64,000 nucleotides of DNA from Cladocopium goreaui. Its lineage: Eukaryota > Sar > Dinophyceae > Suessiales > Symbiodiniaceae. Position 1 is the first letter of the stretch, and the number at the start of each line of letters is the position of its first letter. Positions 12,090 to 26,000 of the stretch are shown piece after piece. Location: contig CAMXCT020002057.1 in NCBI GenBank assembly GCA_947184155.2, positions 114,501 to 178,500 of the forward strand, given 5' to 3'. A model generated the notes under the pieces. The model made no database searches and was not told where the DNA came from. It worked only from the letters and a program-made list of their open reading frames with translations. The position numbers were made by a program, and so were the translations under genes.

Positions 12090-15000
12090 TTGATCCAATT
12101 TTCACCTACAAAATGCAGATGAGGGATCTCGGACCCAAGAAAAGAACTTGAATCAGTCACCCCAGGTGAAGGGCCACAGGCCCACAAAATTGTTGCCAAA
12201 AGATCATGCTGGAAAAGCGCATGAATGCAATCTGCCCCGGATTCAACAAAAGATCCAAGCCAGACAAGCTATACACAAGAATCACAAGGATCAAATTCGA
12301 GAAGAAATGCGCACAGCCAAGGACAAAGCATCCACAAAACGGACACAGTGCCGATGCACGCCAAAACTGAGAGCCAACGAAAAATTACTGATCATGTTCA
12401 TTGGCAGCCCCCAAAACAGCCGCCATGCAAGCACAAATGTCTACCCACTTTGACTGTAGAAAAGCTGACAAACCCAGAGTGGGGATGCCACAAATTGATG
12501 CGACAGAGTCGCTTGCAGCAAGCTGGGCGCAAATCACAGGGGCATGCTCACCCAAGCAGGAAGACCTGACATAATCCCAACGCGGACATTGCCACCAACG
12601 ATGAATCTCGGTTTCAACACCAAGGCGACAAAACGGACAAGTAGCAGACACAGTACCGCGAGAAGACCGGTTCAGACGATCAGCAGTGAGAGTGGCACCT
12701 TGCATAATACAACGAATACTGCATGCAACCTCATCGGAACCCAGAACACGACGCAACAGGGCCCGATCAACATGTTCCAAATTGCGCATGTCACGTCTGC
12801 GCCGACTAGCAGTCTGAAAACACACATGGCGCATGGCATCTCGCAAAGCATGCAAGCATGAAAGGCTATGTTGATGCAGTTCCCTCTTATGAAGCAAACG
12901 TGTGCTTGCAAAAGTTTTCATCACATCAGCCATATCAGAGGCCTGGGCGAAGGATTGACACATAACTCTGCGGCGACATTCCATGGTCTTGCAGACTAGA
13001 TGAAACATTTGTCCACTTTGAGACGCCAGTTGATTCCAAGCAACCCACCTCCACCCAAAAGCCTGAAGGGCCTGTTGTAGCCGAACATAAAAGGAATCAG
13101 CAGGAGGACAAGTCATTTCAGAACATAAATGGAAATGGGACTGCAAAAGCTGTTGATATTCCAAATTGGTATTTGCCAGCCGAAACAACAACGCAACCTG
13201 TTCATGAAGCAGCGCATGAGGAATAGAGGACCGATGAATAGGACTGAGAAGAGCAAGACTAACTTCTAAGCACCTACGGGTATTGGTACGACCACCAGAG
13301 AGCACATTGACAAGGATGCGCTGTGTGCGAGCATCAACCGCATTCAGAGGATCCCAAGCGATAGCAGAGTAAGTGAGCATATTCATCAAAGCCCCAATAT
13401 CTCTAGATCGAGGTTCATACCCGACTGACAAACACTTGAACCGTTTGGCAATGGTTAAGAACTTGTCCAACAACGCAGTCCAGTGAGCAGAAGAGCCAAC
13501 GCAGAGAGCGCCGAGATCAAAATGCCCACCCAATATTTCCAAAATAGTGAGACGCCCCAAGTTGACGCCTCCAATTTGAAAATGAGCCGCGCTCACGGCA
13601 TCATTGCCTGGACAAGTACTGGCCCACTTGCACTTACCGATGTTCAAGGTGACATGCTGGTCCTGAAGCCAACTAACAAAGAAATCATGCGCAGCGTGAA
13701 GCTGAGACAGATGAGGCGAAGACAACAGGACATCATCAGCATAAAGCGAGATAGAAACCTCAGGAAAACGACGAGCCAACTCACGAATAGGACAGCAGAG
13801 AAACGCAGACAAACACGCCGGAGCGCTAGGGTCCCCTTGAAACAGGCCGTTAGTACTGGAGAAGGACGCGTCAGAGAAACGACCTTGGAGTTTCCAAATA
13901 CGACGAAGACCAGACCACAGACTGTGAAGAGCACTAGCACACGCAGGTTGCACGCCGCATTCAACCAAGCTGTCACGCACTTTGCGCCAAGGAAGCGAGT
14001 CGAAACACTTGTGCATGTCATAGGAAACCAAATAAACATGACAACCAGACAAGGAAGCATTTTGACAACGAAGATACGTGGAGGCCATAGCAGCTTGGGC
14101 AGACTCACCAGTGCGAAAGCCATGAGAGCACGATGGCAGAGAACACTCCAAAACAGCATGCAGACGTTGCGCAACGACACCAGACCAAGCACGGTAAACC
14201 ACAGAAGCCACAGAGATCGGACGCAAACCAGCAGGATCAGTCAGAAAGTCAACAGAAGCTTTCTTGGGAATCAAAGTAGTCACAACCGTGCGCAAACAAG
14301 GATGCCAAGTGCCAGAAGCAGCCATGCCATACAAAACCTGAGCCAAGAGATCCCAAAAACAGGCGGGCAAGGCAAGCAACTCACACCGACGCCAACCATC
14401 AGCACCACAAGCGGAGTGAGCCGCAATTTTGTCAACAGCAGACCGAAGATCAGAACCAGACATGCGAAGCATATCAAGCTGGTGCAACGTACTTTTGAGA
14501 GAGCTAGACAAGGCAGGCTCAGCAAAACCATTTTCGGTGAAGTTTGATGGGCAAGAAGGGGCTGCATCCGGGCGTCGAGCCAAGATCGGTTGCCAGATCT
14601 CTTCAACCTTTCGAAAGCAAGCAGCGGTATCGTGAATGTTTTGCCAGGAGGTGTATTTGGCCTTAGCCCATTTGAATCTTTCAGCCTGCGACATTTGCAT
14701 GCGAGTGCGCCAGGCCGACAAAACTTCATCGCGACGTTGTTTATTGCGCCGATCAATCGTGCGCCGCAACCCATCAAGTTGAGTTTGGACTTCAACCTTG
14801 CCAGGGAGTTGGCTCGGGAGAGGATGGGAGCGAAACACAAGGAGGATGCGACGACGAGCATTGGTCCAAATGGCTTGGCTGTGATTGTTAGCAACACAAG
14901 AATCCCAACAGGAGCACAGTTCAGCTAAGCCAGCACGAGCGCGTTCAAGTCGACGAAAGTCAACATCACCTTGGAGCCGAAGAGACTGCGGATCACAAAC

Positions 15001-18000
15001 CCTAAGAGCAGGAACAACAGCGCGACCGAAATGGGAGGAGCACACAGTTTTTCCACCAAGTCGGCACTGCCGCGCAAGTTCACATTCAGCGAGTTGGGTC
15101 CATAGAGCATACGCATCATCAGGGCGTTCATCTTCAAGGAGATTAGAGACATGAATAAAGTCAGCAGACCAATCCTGGGACTTAACAGAACGGGAGACAC
15201 ACTCGGAAAGAGGGAAAGACCGAGGAGGTTGCAAAACACTCCAAGAGTCATGAGCAGGATTGAAATCAAAATCAGCGCAAACGGGTCGGTGGGTGGGGAA
15301 GGGAGCAGCAGAGAGAACCTCCCCACACACAAAGGACTGCAACAATGAAGGAGAAAAAAGGACATGGTCGATAACGGAACCCGTGTGAGAGTTATGAGCA
15401 CAGCATGTCACAACTTCCTGAGGATTGGCCGTTCGATAACCCTGCCGCACGAGCTGGTGTAAAGCAAGTGAATCCTGAAGAGAGGAATTGAGATCCCCAG
15501 CGACAAGGACATGACCGGGCAACGACAGCACCCAACCAACAATCTGGCTCAGCATGTCTTCTCGCCGTTGAACATCATGTGCGTGACCGTAGCACGCAAC
15601 ACAAGTAATATCCGCTTTGCCAAACTGCTGAGACACTTTGCCAGCAACAATACGACCATCTGCCCAATAATCCAACAGACAATCCGGGAGATCAAGCGGC
15701 GAAAGACGAACGCCAGGACCACCAATCAAGGCAACACCTCGAGACGACGAAACGCCAGGACCATGCACAGGAGCGCCCCAAACTACACAACGCCCTGACT
15801 GCTGCAGTCGCATAGTAACACTGGCTTGCCCGGTACCGGTGAGAGCAGTCTCCGAGACACACGCCAGACCAAACGTAAGAGCACAGACCGCAGCAACACG
15901 GGAAAAAAGGGAAGTCACATTCATAGCAGCAACCCGAAACAAGGAAGGAGTTGAACCAGATTCAGTTTCACCCCCTTTGACATCAGCTTGGCCTTTCGCC
16001 TTGCGCTTCTTCTTGTTCTTCACAGAAGAGGTGGGAACAGCCACAGAGACCTTACGAGCTCCAACAACAGCAGGTTGAGCAACCGGCACAGGCAAGGTTT
16101 GATCGCAAAAACGGGAACGACTGCGCGAACGGACAGGGCCACCAACACAAGGAGCAGCAGGAACAGGGGGGCGACTGCGTTTGGAACTTTGGGCGCGATG
16201 CCATTCATGAGGAAGCAACGGGCGACGACCACGAGCTTGCGCAGCATGCGGACGATGGACAGGACGACACCAAGGAGGCGACCACCAGTCAGGAACGTCG
16301 CACACAGCCAAACTCTGACGCAAGAGGTCCCAATGACCAGCCGCCAGGACAGAAGCAAACCGATTATACCTCCCACGCTGGAGCATGCGAAACACAAGCC
16401 AGCGGACGCTTGGGCTATGGATGCCATCATTCTGGAGTTGAGTTTGAGCTTCACGACTGTTATAAGTCAAAGCTTCACCCAGATTTTTCCAACCACCAAC
16501 GTCTTGCGCCTGTTGGGCCAAAGGAAGCAAAATGGAGTCAGCGTGCAAGCGCTCAAAAATCCAAGCAACTTCAGCAAAGCCAGCAGTTTGCAAGCGAAGG
16601 ATTTCAGCCACAATTGCCGGATTGGTGGAACGGGGAAAAGAGCCCACAGGAATTGATGACAGATTGCTGCTTTGTTTTTCGACTGGCTTTTTCCGTTTTG
16701 GTAAAGCGTCCGAAGGAACAGGTTCGACAACGACCGGGGGAGGAGGGCCACAGGGGAAGGATTGGGCCTGCATCCCGGTCTGACCCTGACAAGAGGCAAC
16801 AACAAGCTTATCCGCATCACAGCCAGGGTTGCTCGCAACCGTGTCTCCTAGACGGTCACCACCGGGAGAACAAGCATCGCCAAGAGTTGAGCGCACAGGC
16901 ACGGACGGACCAGAACCCGGACAAGCCAAGGACACAAGCTTCTCATGAAGGGAACCAGCTCCCCGAAGACATTGCACTTCAACCTCAAGCGCATCAACCC
17001 GCTGAGACAAAACCGCAAGCAAGCTGCACAAATCAGCATGGAGAGGGCCGCTGGAATCATTGACACTGTCAGCACGCTTGTCAGCAGACGGCATGTCAGG
17101 GCGGTCATCCCTGCAAGGACCAACCGTGGGGTGGGCAACAGGAGGGTTTGACGAAGGAACGGCATCAGCACATGATGCAGGCAAGGCAGCGATGTCAACA
17201 ACAACAGCAGGAGACTGCGGCGACGATCCTTCACAACGCCGACGATACAACACAAACGACCAGGAAGAAGGCATATCCAAGATGTCTTCAGCAGAGGCAA
17301 CACGACAAGTTCCATCGTCATACAACAGCCAATCGTGACCTGAGCGAACAAGCAAAACATAATGCCCGGAAGACGCAGACTCACCCAAGTGACACACGGC
17401 AAGGTGCATATCCCAAGACGCATCAGCAACAACAACCGTGTCGGGGAGTGAAATAGCCGTGTGTTTTTTCTTATCATTGACATCAGCCCTCAGAGTCTGA
17501 ATGAGAAGCCAGTCATTCAAAGAAAGATGCTTAGACACAGCTTCCGCGTGTTCAGCAAAACAACATGAGCACGAGACTTCAACCTCAGGGTTGGCCGAAC
17601 AGCATTGATCATCATCAAGCAGCTTCTGCAACGAAGTAGAGCCGCCACTGGGAGCGGGAACGCGCCAAAGAGAAAAACTTGATTCAGCTGTCTTGGGCTC
17701 ACTGCACCCAACACATTCAAGAGCAACATGTTCAGTGACAGAAAGATGCGAACACAAAACCGACTCAGAGTCCAACCACTTCTGCAACCACAAAGCAGCA
17801 TCTTGCTGCTGACCATGCTCGAGGTGATGATGTTTGATGAAGCGCGTCCACTGGGCCGGCGACAAGTCATCCAACAAACGCCTCAAGGAAACATCTTGAA
17901 GGACAGACGAGCGCAAATCCGACTTTTTGACAATGTGAGCCAAACAACGGACAGCCACAGCCGCAAAACATGTGTTCCCGAGATTAGGCAGGGTTCCAAG

Positions 18001-19909
18001 CTCAAACTCAGGTTCGGTCGAAGCGAGCTCCCGAGCAACACCAGCGTTGGGCAAAGGCGGAAAAACAACTTGATAGGCATCATCCAAAGGACCAAACGGA
18101 TTAGTAGAAAGAACCCCTCCCTTAGCTCCACCCCGAGTGTCAGCACCATGGTCATTGTCAGGACCAACAGAAGCATTTTCAGAGTCAGCTCGCCGACTCT
18201 TTCGCTTTGGGCTCGCACCTTCAACATGGCGGGACGGGACAAGAGGAGGACCACCACTGGCAGGACCAGGAAGATGCTGAAGTAACAGAGTACAACCAAG
18301 CTCAGCAATTGTAAACACAATGTCCGCAGGTGGACAGAGCGCAGCTATGGTCACAACTCCCTTGAAAGACGAAACCAAGTAGGGCTTGAACGAGTCAGAG
18401 GTCAGAGTGGCAACCAGAACAGCAGGATCAAGGGATCTGGGAACATGCGCAATACGATACTTGAAGTGATCAGCAGGCACAAACACAGCATGCGGCTGCA
18501 CAATGGCTTTAACTTCTCTCTCATGATCTTTGTGGATCCTGATCCCCCAACGAAAAGGAGTACGCACAACAGACCAAGGGTGAGCAAAGCTAGCCAAATA
18601 CAACTGCAAACTTTGGCGAGTGTGGGCCGCAGAACCTTCAAGGACAGGACAGCCAGGAGAAATCCAGACGCAACACAAGTCTTTCGCCTCAGGAATGGTG
18701 TGAATATCCCGAACCAAAACGGCGCTGTGCTGCGTTCCCGATTTCAAACAGGTAAGGGCATCCGCTTTTGGGAGGCGAACAGAAACGCGAATGATATCAG
18801 CCCTGACATTGTGGCCGGAGGCGGTCCATGCGCCAGCCAGCTTTTGGCCAGTGGCATCGCCAAGCATATGACTCACGTGTGAATTCAAATTCGCGACCAA
18901 AGTGTCAGACAAACGGTGAGGCAGTTTACCATGTTTGGTCTTGCCTTTGCCTTTGGACTTGCCCTTGTTGGCCAAGGAGTCCTTATCAGAATCAACAGGC
19001 GAAGAAGCAAGTTTCACAAATTTATCAAAGGCAGCCAAAACAGCTCCATCAGACAAATCTTTCCACCATTCAAGCAACACTTCAACAGAGTCAACCGAAG
19101 CAAGCGATACCGTAGTCCAAGCAGTAGTTCTCAACTTGTCAGTGCCGAGGTGCGTGAGAAAAACCTTGTAAATGTGATGACTATTGTCAGGAAAGACAAC
19201 AATAGTCTCGACCGGTTGCACCTCAGAACGCGCAGTTGCTTCAAGAGTGACAAGAGTGAAAACACCAACTGGAGGGGCATGGGCAGGAACGGACCGAACA
19301 ATGCGAGTAGCCTCAACCGCAGACACAAAATAGGCACCTAACTTGCGAGACCACAAGTGCGACAAAGGGTCCCCATCAGCCACATCGCGAAATGCATCAT
19401 GCCTTTCTCCACTCACAGCGTCACCATCGGTAGCTGCTGGTTTCACAACTTTCCAGTCACGAGCACGCAACCTCCATGTTTGCACTTCAGGCAAAGGAGG
19501 AGGAGCCGCCGGGGCAGCAGTTGAGAGAGTAGAAGAAACAGGGTCAATTTGATCAATTTTCTTCCACGACAACTTGGCCTTATAAGCAGCGCCACAAATA
19601 ATGTCAAGCTGATGTTTCAGCGATTCACTTTTTTGTAGTCGCCGCAAAGTGGCTTCATCTTGCGCGAGCATCCGAACTTGCTGCATGGGTGGCTTCAGTT
19701 GTCGGGCATTCAAGCCCTGCAAGATGTTGTCCAACCATGACTTGGAACCAATTTCCTCCAAACCAGTGCCCCCAAGAAGATCCGGCCACAAAGACTTCCG
19801 GACAACAACAACGTGAGAGCGACGACACACTGTCAGCTTAGAAGGCACATGCATGACTGCCACGCACACCAGGGCCAGTAGACAAACCCACTGCGCCGCA
19901 AGATTGAGA
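12090..19909 (-). mobile_element. LINE copy A (USP-EEP-RT family)
   Basis: Non-LTR retrotransposon read on the minus strand. The 3' end is at about 12090 and the body runs into the assembly gap at 19910. By comparison with copy B, about 370 bases of its 5' end are hidden by the gap. There is a 3' untranslated stretch of about 295 bases (12090-12384) and no poly(A); the element passes directly into the GATGAGGCC (minus-strand) minisatellite. Against copy B I counted about a dozen substitutions and one indel over about 7 kb, that is about 99.8% identity, so the copies are very young or are an assembly duplicate. Confidence 0.92.
12385..19909 (-). CDS. LINE polyprotein: C19 protease-like, EEP endonuclease, reverse transcriptase
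   Basis: One uninterrupted frame of at least 2,494 codons (numbered here from 19869), open into the gap; copy B suggests about 65 more codons to an ATG. A ubiquitin-specific-protease-like domain lies at about 625-870: Cys box LPNLGNTCF with Cys634, then SGHYVLLVRSGHDWLLYDDG with His836 and Asp851/852, matching the C19 Cys and His boxes. A predicted coiled coil is near 925-965. EEP endonuclease at about 1316-1530: AAMNVTSL (Asn1317), SETAL, VAGDLNSS (Asp1459), VIDHVLF (Asp1501, His1502) and a final THRP. Reverse transcriptase at about 1815-2080: LRPISVASVVYRAW, SYDMHKCFDSL (Asp1951), GLFQGDPSAP and YADD (2043-2046). The C-terminal knuckle CPFC-x8-H-x4-C is at 2411-2428. All catalytic residues I could check are present, so this copy could be active. 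A region before the protease (about 330-560) is unassigned. The protease assignment rests on motifs and spacing only. Confidence 0.9.
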
Positions 19910-20009
19910 NNNNNNNNNNNNNNNNNNNNNNNNNNNNNNNNNNNNNNNNNNNNNNNNNNNNNNNNNNNNNNNNNNNNNNNNNNNNNNNNNNNNNNNNNNN
20001 NNNNNNNNN
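19910..20009. other. Assembly gap, 100 N
   Basis: Exactly 100 N. It joins the 5' part of LINE copy A to the interior of copy B, so about 370 bases of A, about 900 bases of the 3' part of B and any spacer between them are missing. The round length suggests an arbitrary scaffold gap rather than a measured size. Confidence 0.99.
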
Positions 20010-23000
20010 ATCACATCAGCCATATCAGAGGCCTGGGCGAAGGATTGACACATAACTCTGCGGCGACATTCCATGGTCTTGCAGACTAGATGAAACATTT
20101 GTCCACTTTGAGACGCCAGTTGATTCCAAGCAACCCACCTCCACCCAAAAGCCTGAAGGGCCTGTTGTAGCCGAACATAAAAGGAATCAGCAGGAGGACA
20201 AGTCATTTCAGAACATAAATGGAAATGGGACTGCAAAAGCTGTTGATATTCCAAATTGGTATTTGCCAGCCGAAACAACAACGCAACCTGTTCATGAAGC
20301 AGCGCATGAGGAATAGAGGACCGATGAATAGGACTGAGAAGAGCAAGACTAACTTCTAAGCACCTACGGGTATTGGTGCGACCACCAGAGAGCACATTGA
20401 CAAGGATGCGCTGTGTGCGAGCATCAACCGCACTCAGAGGATCCCAAGCGATAGCAGAGTAAGTGAGCATATTCATCAAAGCCCCAATATCTCTAGATCG
20501 AGGTTCATACCCGACCGACAAACACTTGAACCGTTTGGCAATGGTTAAGAACTTGTCCAACAACGCAGTCCAGTGAGCAGAAGAGCCAACGCAGAGAGCG
20601 CCGAGATCAAAATGCCCACCCAATATTTCCAAAATAGTGAGACGCCCCAAGTTGACGCCTCCAATTTGAAAATGAGCCGCGCTCACGGCATCATTGCCTG
20701 GACAAGTACTGGCCCACTTGCACTTACCGATGTTCAAGGTGACATGCTGGTCCTGAAGCCAACTAACAAAGAAATCATGCGCAGCGTGAAGCTGAGACAG
20801 ATGAGGCGAAGACAACAGGACATCATCAGCATAAAGCGAGATAGAAACCTCAGGAAAACGACGAGCCAACTCACGAATAGGACAGCAGAGAAACGCAGAC
20901 AAACACGCCGGAGCGCTAGGGTCCCCTTGAAACAGGCCGTTAGTACTGGAGAAGAACGCGTCAGAGAAACGACCTTGGAGTTTCCAAATACGACGAAGAC
21001 CAGACCACAGACTGTGAAGAGCACTAGCACACGCAGGTTGCACGCCGCATTCAACCAAGCTGTCACGCACTTTGCGCCAAGGAAGCGAGTCGAAACACTT
21101 GTGCATGTCATAGGAAACCAAATAAACATGACAACCAGACAAGGAAGCATTTTGACAACGAAGATACGTGGAGGCCATAGCAGCTTGGGCAGACTCACCA
21201 GTGCGAAAGCCATGAGAGCACGATGGCAGAGAACACTCCAAAACAGCATGCAGACGTTGCGCAACGACACCAGACCAAGCACGGTAAACCACAGAAGCCA
21301 CAGAGATCGGACGCAAACCAGCAGGATCAGTCAGAAAGTCAACAGAAGCTTTCTTGGGAATCAAAGTAGTCACAACCGTGCGCAAACAAGGATGCCAAGT
21401 GCCAGAAGCAGCCATGCCATACAAAACCTGAGCCAAGAGATCCCAAAAACAGGCGGGCAAGGCAAGCAACTCACACCGACGCCAACCATCAGCACCACAA
21501 GCGGAGTGAGCCGCAATTTTGTCAACAGCAGACCGAAGATCAGAACCAGACATGCGAAGCATATCAAGCTGGTGCAACGTACTTTTGAGAGAGCTAGACA
21601 AGGCAGGCTCAGCAAAACCATTTTCGGTGAAGTTTGATGGGCAAGAAGGGGCTGCATCCGGGCGTCGAGCCAAGATCGGTTGCCAGATCTCTTCAACCTT
21701 TCGAAAGCAAGCAGCGGTATCGTGAATGTTTTGCCAGGAGGTGTATTTGGCCTTAGCCCATTTGAATCTTTCAGCCTGCGACATTTGCATGCGAGTGCGC
21801 CAGGCCGACAAAACTTCATCGCGACGTTGTTTATTGCGCCGATCAATCGTGCGCCGCAACCCATCAAGTTGAGTTTGGACTTCAACCTTGCCAGGGAGTT
21901 GGCTCGGGAGAGGATGGGAGCGAAACACAAGGAGGATGCGACGACGAGCATTGGTCCAAATGGCTTGGCTGTGATTGTTAGCAACACAAGAATCCCAACA
22001 GGAGCACAGTTCAGCTAAGCCAGCACGAGCGCGTTCAAGTCGACGAAAGTCAACATCACCTTGGAGCCGAAGAGACTGCGGATCACAAACCCTAAGAGCA
22101 GGAACAACAGCGCGACCGAAATGGGAGGAGCACACAGTTTTTCCACCAAGTCGGCACTGCCGCGCAAGTTCACATTCAGCGAGTTGGGTCCATAGAGCAT
22201 ACGCATCATCAGGGCGTTCATCTTCAAGGAGATTAGAGACATGAATAAAGTCAGCAGACCAATCCTGGGACTTAACAGAACGGGAGACACACTCGGAAAG
22301 AGGGAAAGACCGAGGAGGTTGCAAAACACTCCAAGAGTCATGAGCAGGATTGAAATCGAAATCAGCGCAAACGGGTCGGTGGGTGGGGAAGGGAGCAGCA
22401 GAGAGAACCTCCCCACACACAAAGGACTGCAACAATGAAGGAGAAAAAAGGACATGGTCGATAACGGAACCCGTGTGAGAGTTATGAGCACAGCATGTCA
22501 CAACTTCCTGAGGATTGGCCGTTCGATAACCCTGCCGCACGAGCTGGTGTAAAGCAAGTGAATCCTGAAGAGAGGAATTGAGATCCCCAGCGACAAGGAC
22601 ATGACCGGGCAACGACAGCACCCAACCAACAATCTGGCTCAGCATGTCTTCTCGCCGTTGAACATCATGTGCGTGACCGTAGCACGCAACACAAGTAATA
22701 TCCGCTTTGCCAAACTGCTGAGACACTTTGCCAGCAACAATACGACCATCTGCCCAATAATCCAACAGACAATCCGGGAGATCAAGCGGCGAAAGACGAA
22801 CGCCAGGACCACCAATCAAGGCAACACCTCGAGACGACGAAACGCCAGGACCATGCACAGGAGCGCCCCAAACTACACAACGCCCTGACTGCTGCAGTCG
22901 CATAGTAACACTGGCTTGCCCGGTACCGGTGAGAGCAGTCTCCGAGACACACGCCAGACCAAACGTAAGAGCACAGACCGCAGCAACACGGGAAAAAAGG

Positions 23001-26000
23001 GAAGTCACATTCATAGCAGCAACCCGAAACAAGGAAGGAGTTGAACCAGATTCAGTTTCACCCCCTTTGACATCAGCTTGGCCTTTCGCCTTGCGCTTCT
23101 TCTTGTTCTTCACAGAAGAGGTGGGAACAGCCACAGAGACCTTACGAGCTCCAACAACAGCAGGTTGAGCAACCGGCACAGGCAAGGTTTGATCGCAAAA
23201 ACGGGAACGACTGCGCGAACGGACAGGGCCACCAACACAAGGAGCAGCAGGAACAGGGGGGCGACTGCGTTTGGAACTTTGGGCGCGATGCCATTCATGA
23301 GGAAGCAACGGGCGACGACCACGAGCTTGCGCAGCATGCGGACGATGGACAGGACGACACCAAGGAGGCGACCACCAGTCAGGAACGTCGCACACAGCCA
23401 AACTCTGACGCAAGAGGTCCCAATGACCAGCCGCCAGGACAGAAGCAAACCGATTATACCTCCCACGCTGGAGCATGCGAAACACAAGCCAGCGGACGCT
23501 TGGGCTATGGATGCCATCATTCTGGAGTTGAGTTTGAGCTTCACGACTGTTATAAGTCAAAGCTTCACCCAGATTTTTCCAACCACCAACGTCTTGCGCC
23601 TGTTGGGCCAAAGGAAGCAAAATGGAGTCAGCGTGCAAGCGCTCAAAAATCCAAGCAACTTCAGCAAAGCCAGCAGTTTGCAAGCGAAGGATTTCAGCCA
23701 CAATTGCCGGATTGGTGGAACGGGGAAAAGAGCCCACAGGAATTGATGACAGATTGCTGCTTTGTTTTTCGACTGGCTTTTTCCGTTTTGGTAAAGCGTC
23801 CGAAGGAACAGGTTCGACAACGACCGGGGGAGGAGGGCCACAGGGGAAGGATTGGGCCTGCATCCCGGTCTGACCCTGACAAGAGGCAACAACAAGCTTA
23901 TCCGCATCACAGCCAGGGTTGCTCGCAACCGTGTCTCCTAGACGGTCACCACCGGGAGAACAAGCATCGCCAAGAGTTGAGCGCACAGGCACGGACGGAC
24001 CAGAACCCGGACAAGCCAAGGACACAAGCTTCTCATGAAGGGAACCAGCTCCCCGAAGACATTGCACTTCAACCTCAAGCGCATCAACCCGCTGAGACAA
24101 AACCGCAAGCAAGCTGCACAAATCAGCATGGAGAGGGCCGCTGGAATCATTGACACTGTCAGCACGCTTGTCAGCAGACGGCATGTCAGGGCGGTCATCC
24201 CTGCAAGGACCAACCGTGGGGTGGGCAACAGGAGGGTTTGACGAAGGAACGGCATCAGCACATGATGCAGGCAAGGCAGCGATGTCAACAACAACAGCAG
24301 GAGACTGCGGCGACGATCCTTCACAACGCCGACGATACAACACAAACGACCAGGAAGAAGGCATATCCAAGATGTCTTCAGCAGAGGCAACACGACAAGT
24401 TCCATCGTCATACAACAGCCAATCGTGACCTGAGCGAACAAGCAAAACATAATGCCCGGAAGACGCAGACTCACCCAAGTGACACACGGCAAGGTGCATA
24501 TCCCAAGACGCATCAGCAACAACAACCGTGTCGGGGAGTGAAATAGCCGTGTGTTTTTCTTATCATTGACATCAGCCCTCAGAGTCTGAATGAGAAGCCA
24601 GTCATTCAAAGAAAGACGCTTAGACACAGCTTCCGCATGTTCAGCAAAACAACATGAGCACGAGACTTCAACCTCAGGGTTGGCCGAACAGCATTGATCA
24701 TCATCAAGCAGCTTCTGCAACGAAGTAGAGCCGCCACTGGGAGCGGGAACGCGCCAAAGAGAAAAACTTGATTCAGCTGTCTTGGGCTCACTGCACCCAA
24801 CACATTCAAGAGCAACATGTTCAGTGACAGAAAGATGCGAACACAAAACCGACTCAGAGTCCAACCACTTCTGCAACCACAAAGCAGCATCTTGCTGCTG
24901 ACCATGCTCGAGGTGATGATGTTTGATGAAGCGCGTCCACTGGGCCGGCGACAAGTCATCCAACAAACGCCTCAAGGAAACATCTTGAAGGACAGACGAG
25001 CGCAAATCCGACTTTTTGACAATGTGAGCCAAACAACGGACAGCCACAGCCGCAAAACATGTGTTCCCGAGATTAGGCAGGGTTCCAAGCTCAAACTCAG
25101 GTTCGGTCGAAGCGAGCTCCCGAGCAACACCAGCGTTGGGCAAAGGCGGAAAAACAACTTGATAGGCATCATCCAAAGGACCAAACGGATTAGTAGAAAG
25201 AACCCCTCCCTTAGCTCCACCCCGAGTGTCAGCACCATGGTCATTGTCAGGACCAACAGAAGCATTTTCAGAGTCAGCTCGCCGACTCTTTCGCTTTGGG
25301 CTCGCACCTTCAACATGGCGGGACGGGACAAGAGGAGGACCACCACTGGCAGGACCAGGAAGATGCTGAAGTAACAGAGTACAACCAAGCTCAGCAATTG
25401 TAAACACAATGTCCGCAGGTGGACAGAGCGCAGCTATGGTCACAACTCCCTTGAAAGACGAAACCAAGTAGGGCTTGAACGAGTCAGAGGTCAGAGTGGC
25501 AACCAGAACAGCAGGATCAAGGGATCTGGGAACATGCGCAATACGATACTTGAAGTGATCAGCAGGCACAAACACAGCATGCGGCTGCACAATGGCTTTA
25601 ACTTCTCTCTCATGATCTTTGTGGATCCTGATCCCCCAACGAAAAGGAGTACGCACAACAGACCAAGGGTGAGCAAAGCTAGCCAAATACAACTGCAAAC
25701 TTTGGCGAGTGTGGGCCGCAGAACCTTCAAGGACAGGACAGCCAGGAGAAATCCAGACGCAACACAAGTCTTTCGCCTCGGGAATGGTGTGAATATCCCG
25801 AACCAAAACGGCACTGTGCTGCGTTCCCGATTTCAAACAGGTAAGGGCATCCGCTTTTGGGAGGCGAACAGAAACGCGAATGATATCAGCCCTGACATTG
25901 TGGCCGGAGGCGGTCCATGCGCCAGCCAGCTTTTGGCCAGTGGCATCGCCAAGCATATGACTCACGTGTGAATTCAAATTCGCGACCAAAGTGTCAGACA

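Noticed and set aside
11063..12199. Open frames of 337-378 codons on both strands
   Set aside because: They come from the 9-bp minisatellite; a period divisible by three keeps several frames open at once.
13483..14547. 354-codon plus-strand open frame, repeated at 20573-21637
   Set aside because: It is antisense to the reverse transcriptase coding region of LINE copies A and B; its basic composition mirrors the RT codons and it has no motif of its own.
19838..20009. Apparent protein continuing across the N gap
   Set aside because: Translation through 100 N of unknown true length is meaningless.
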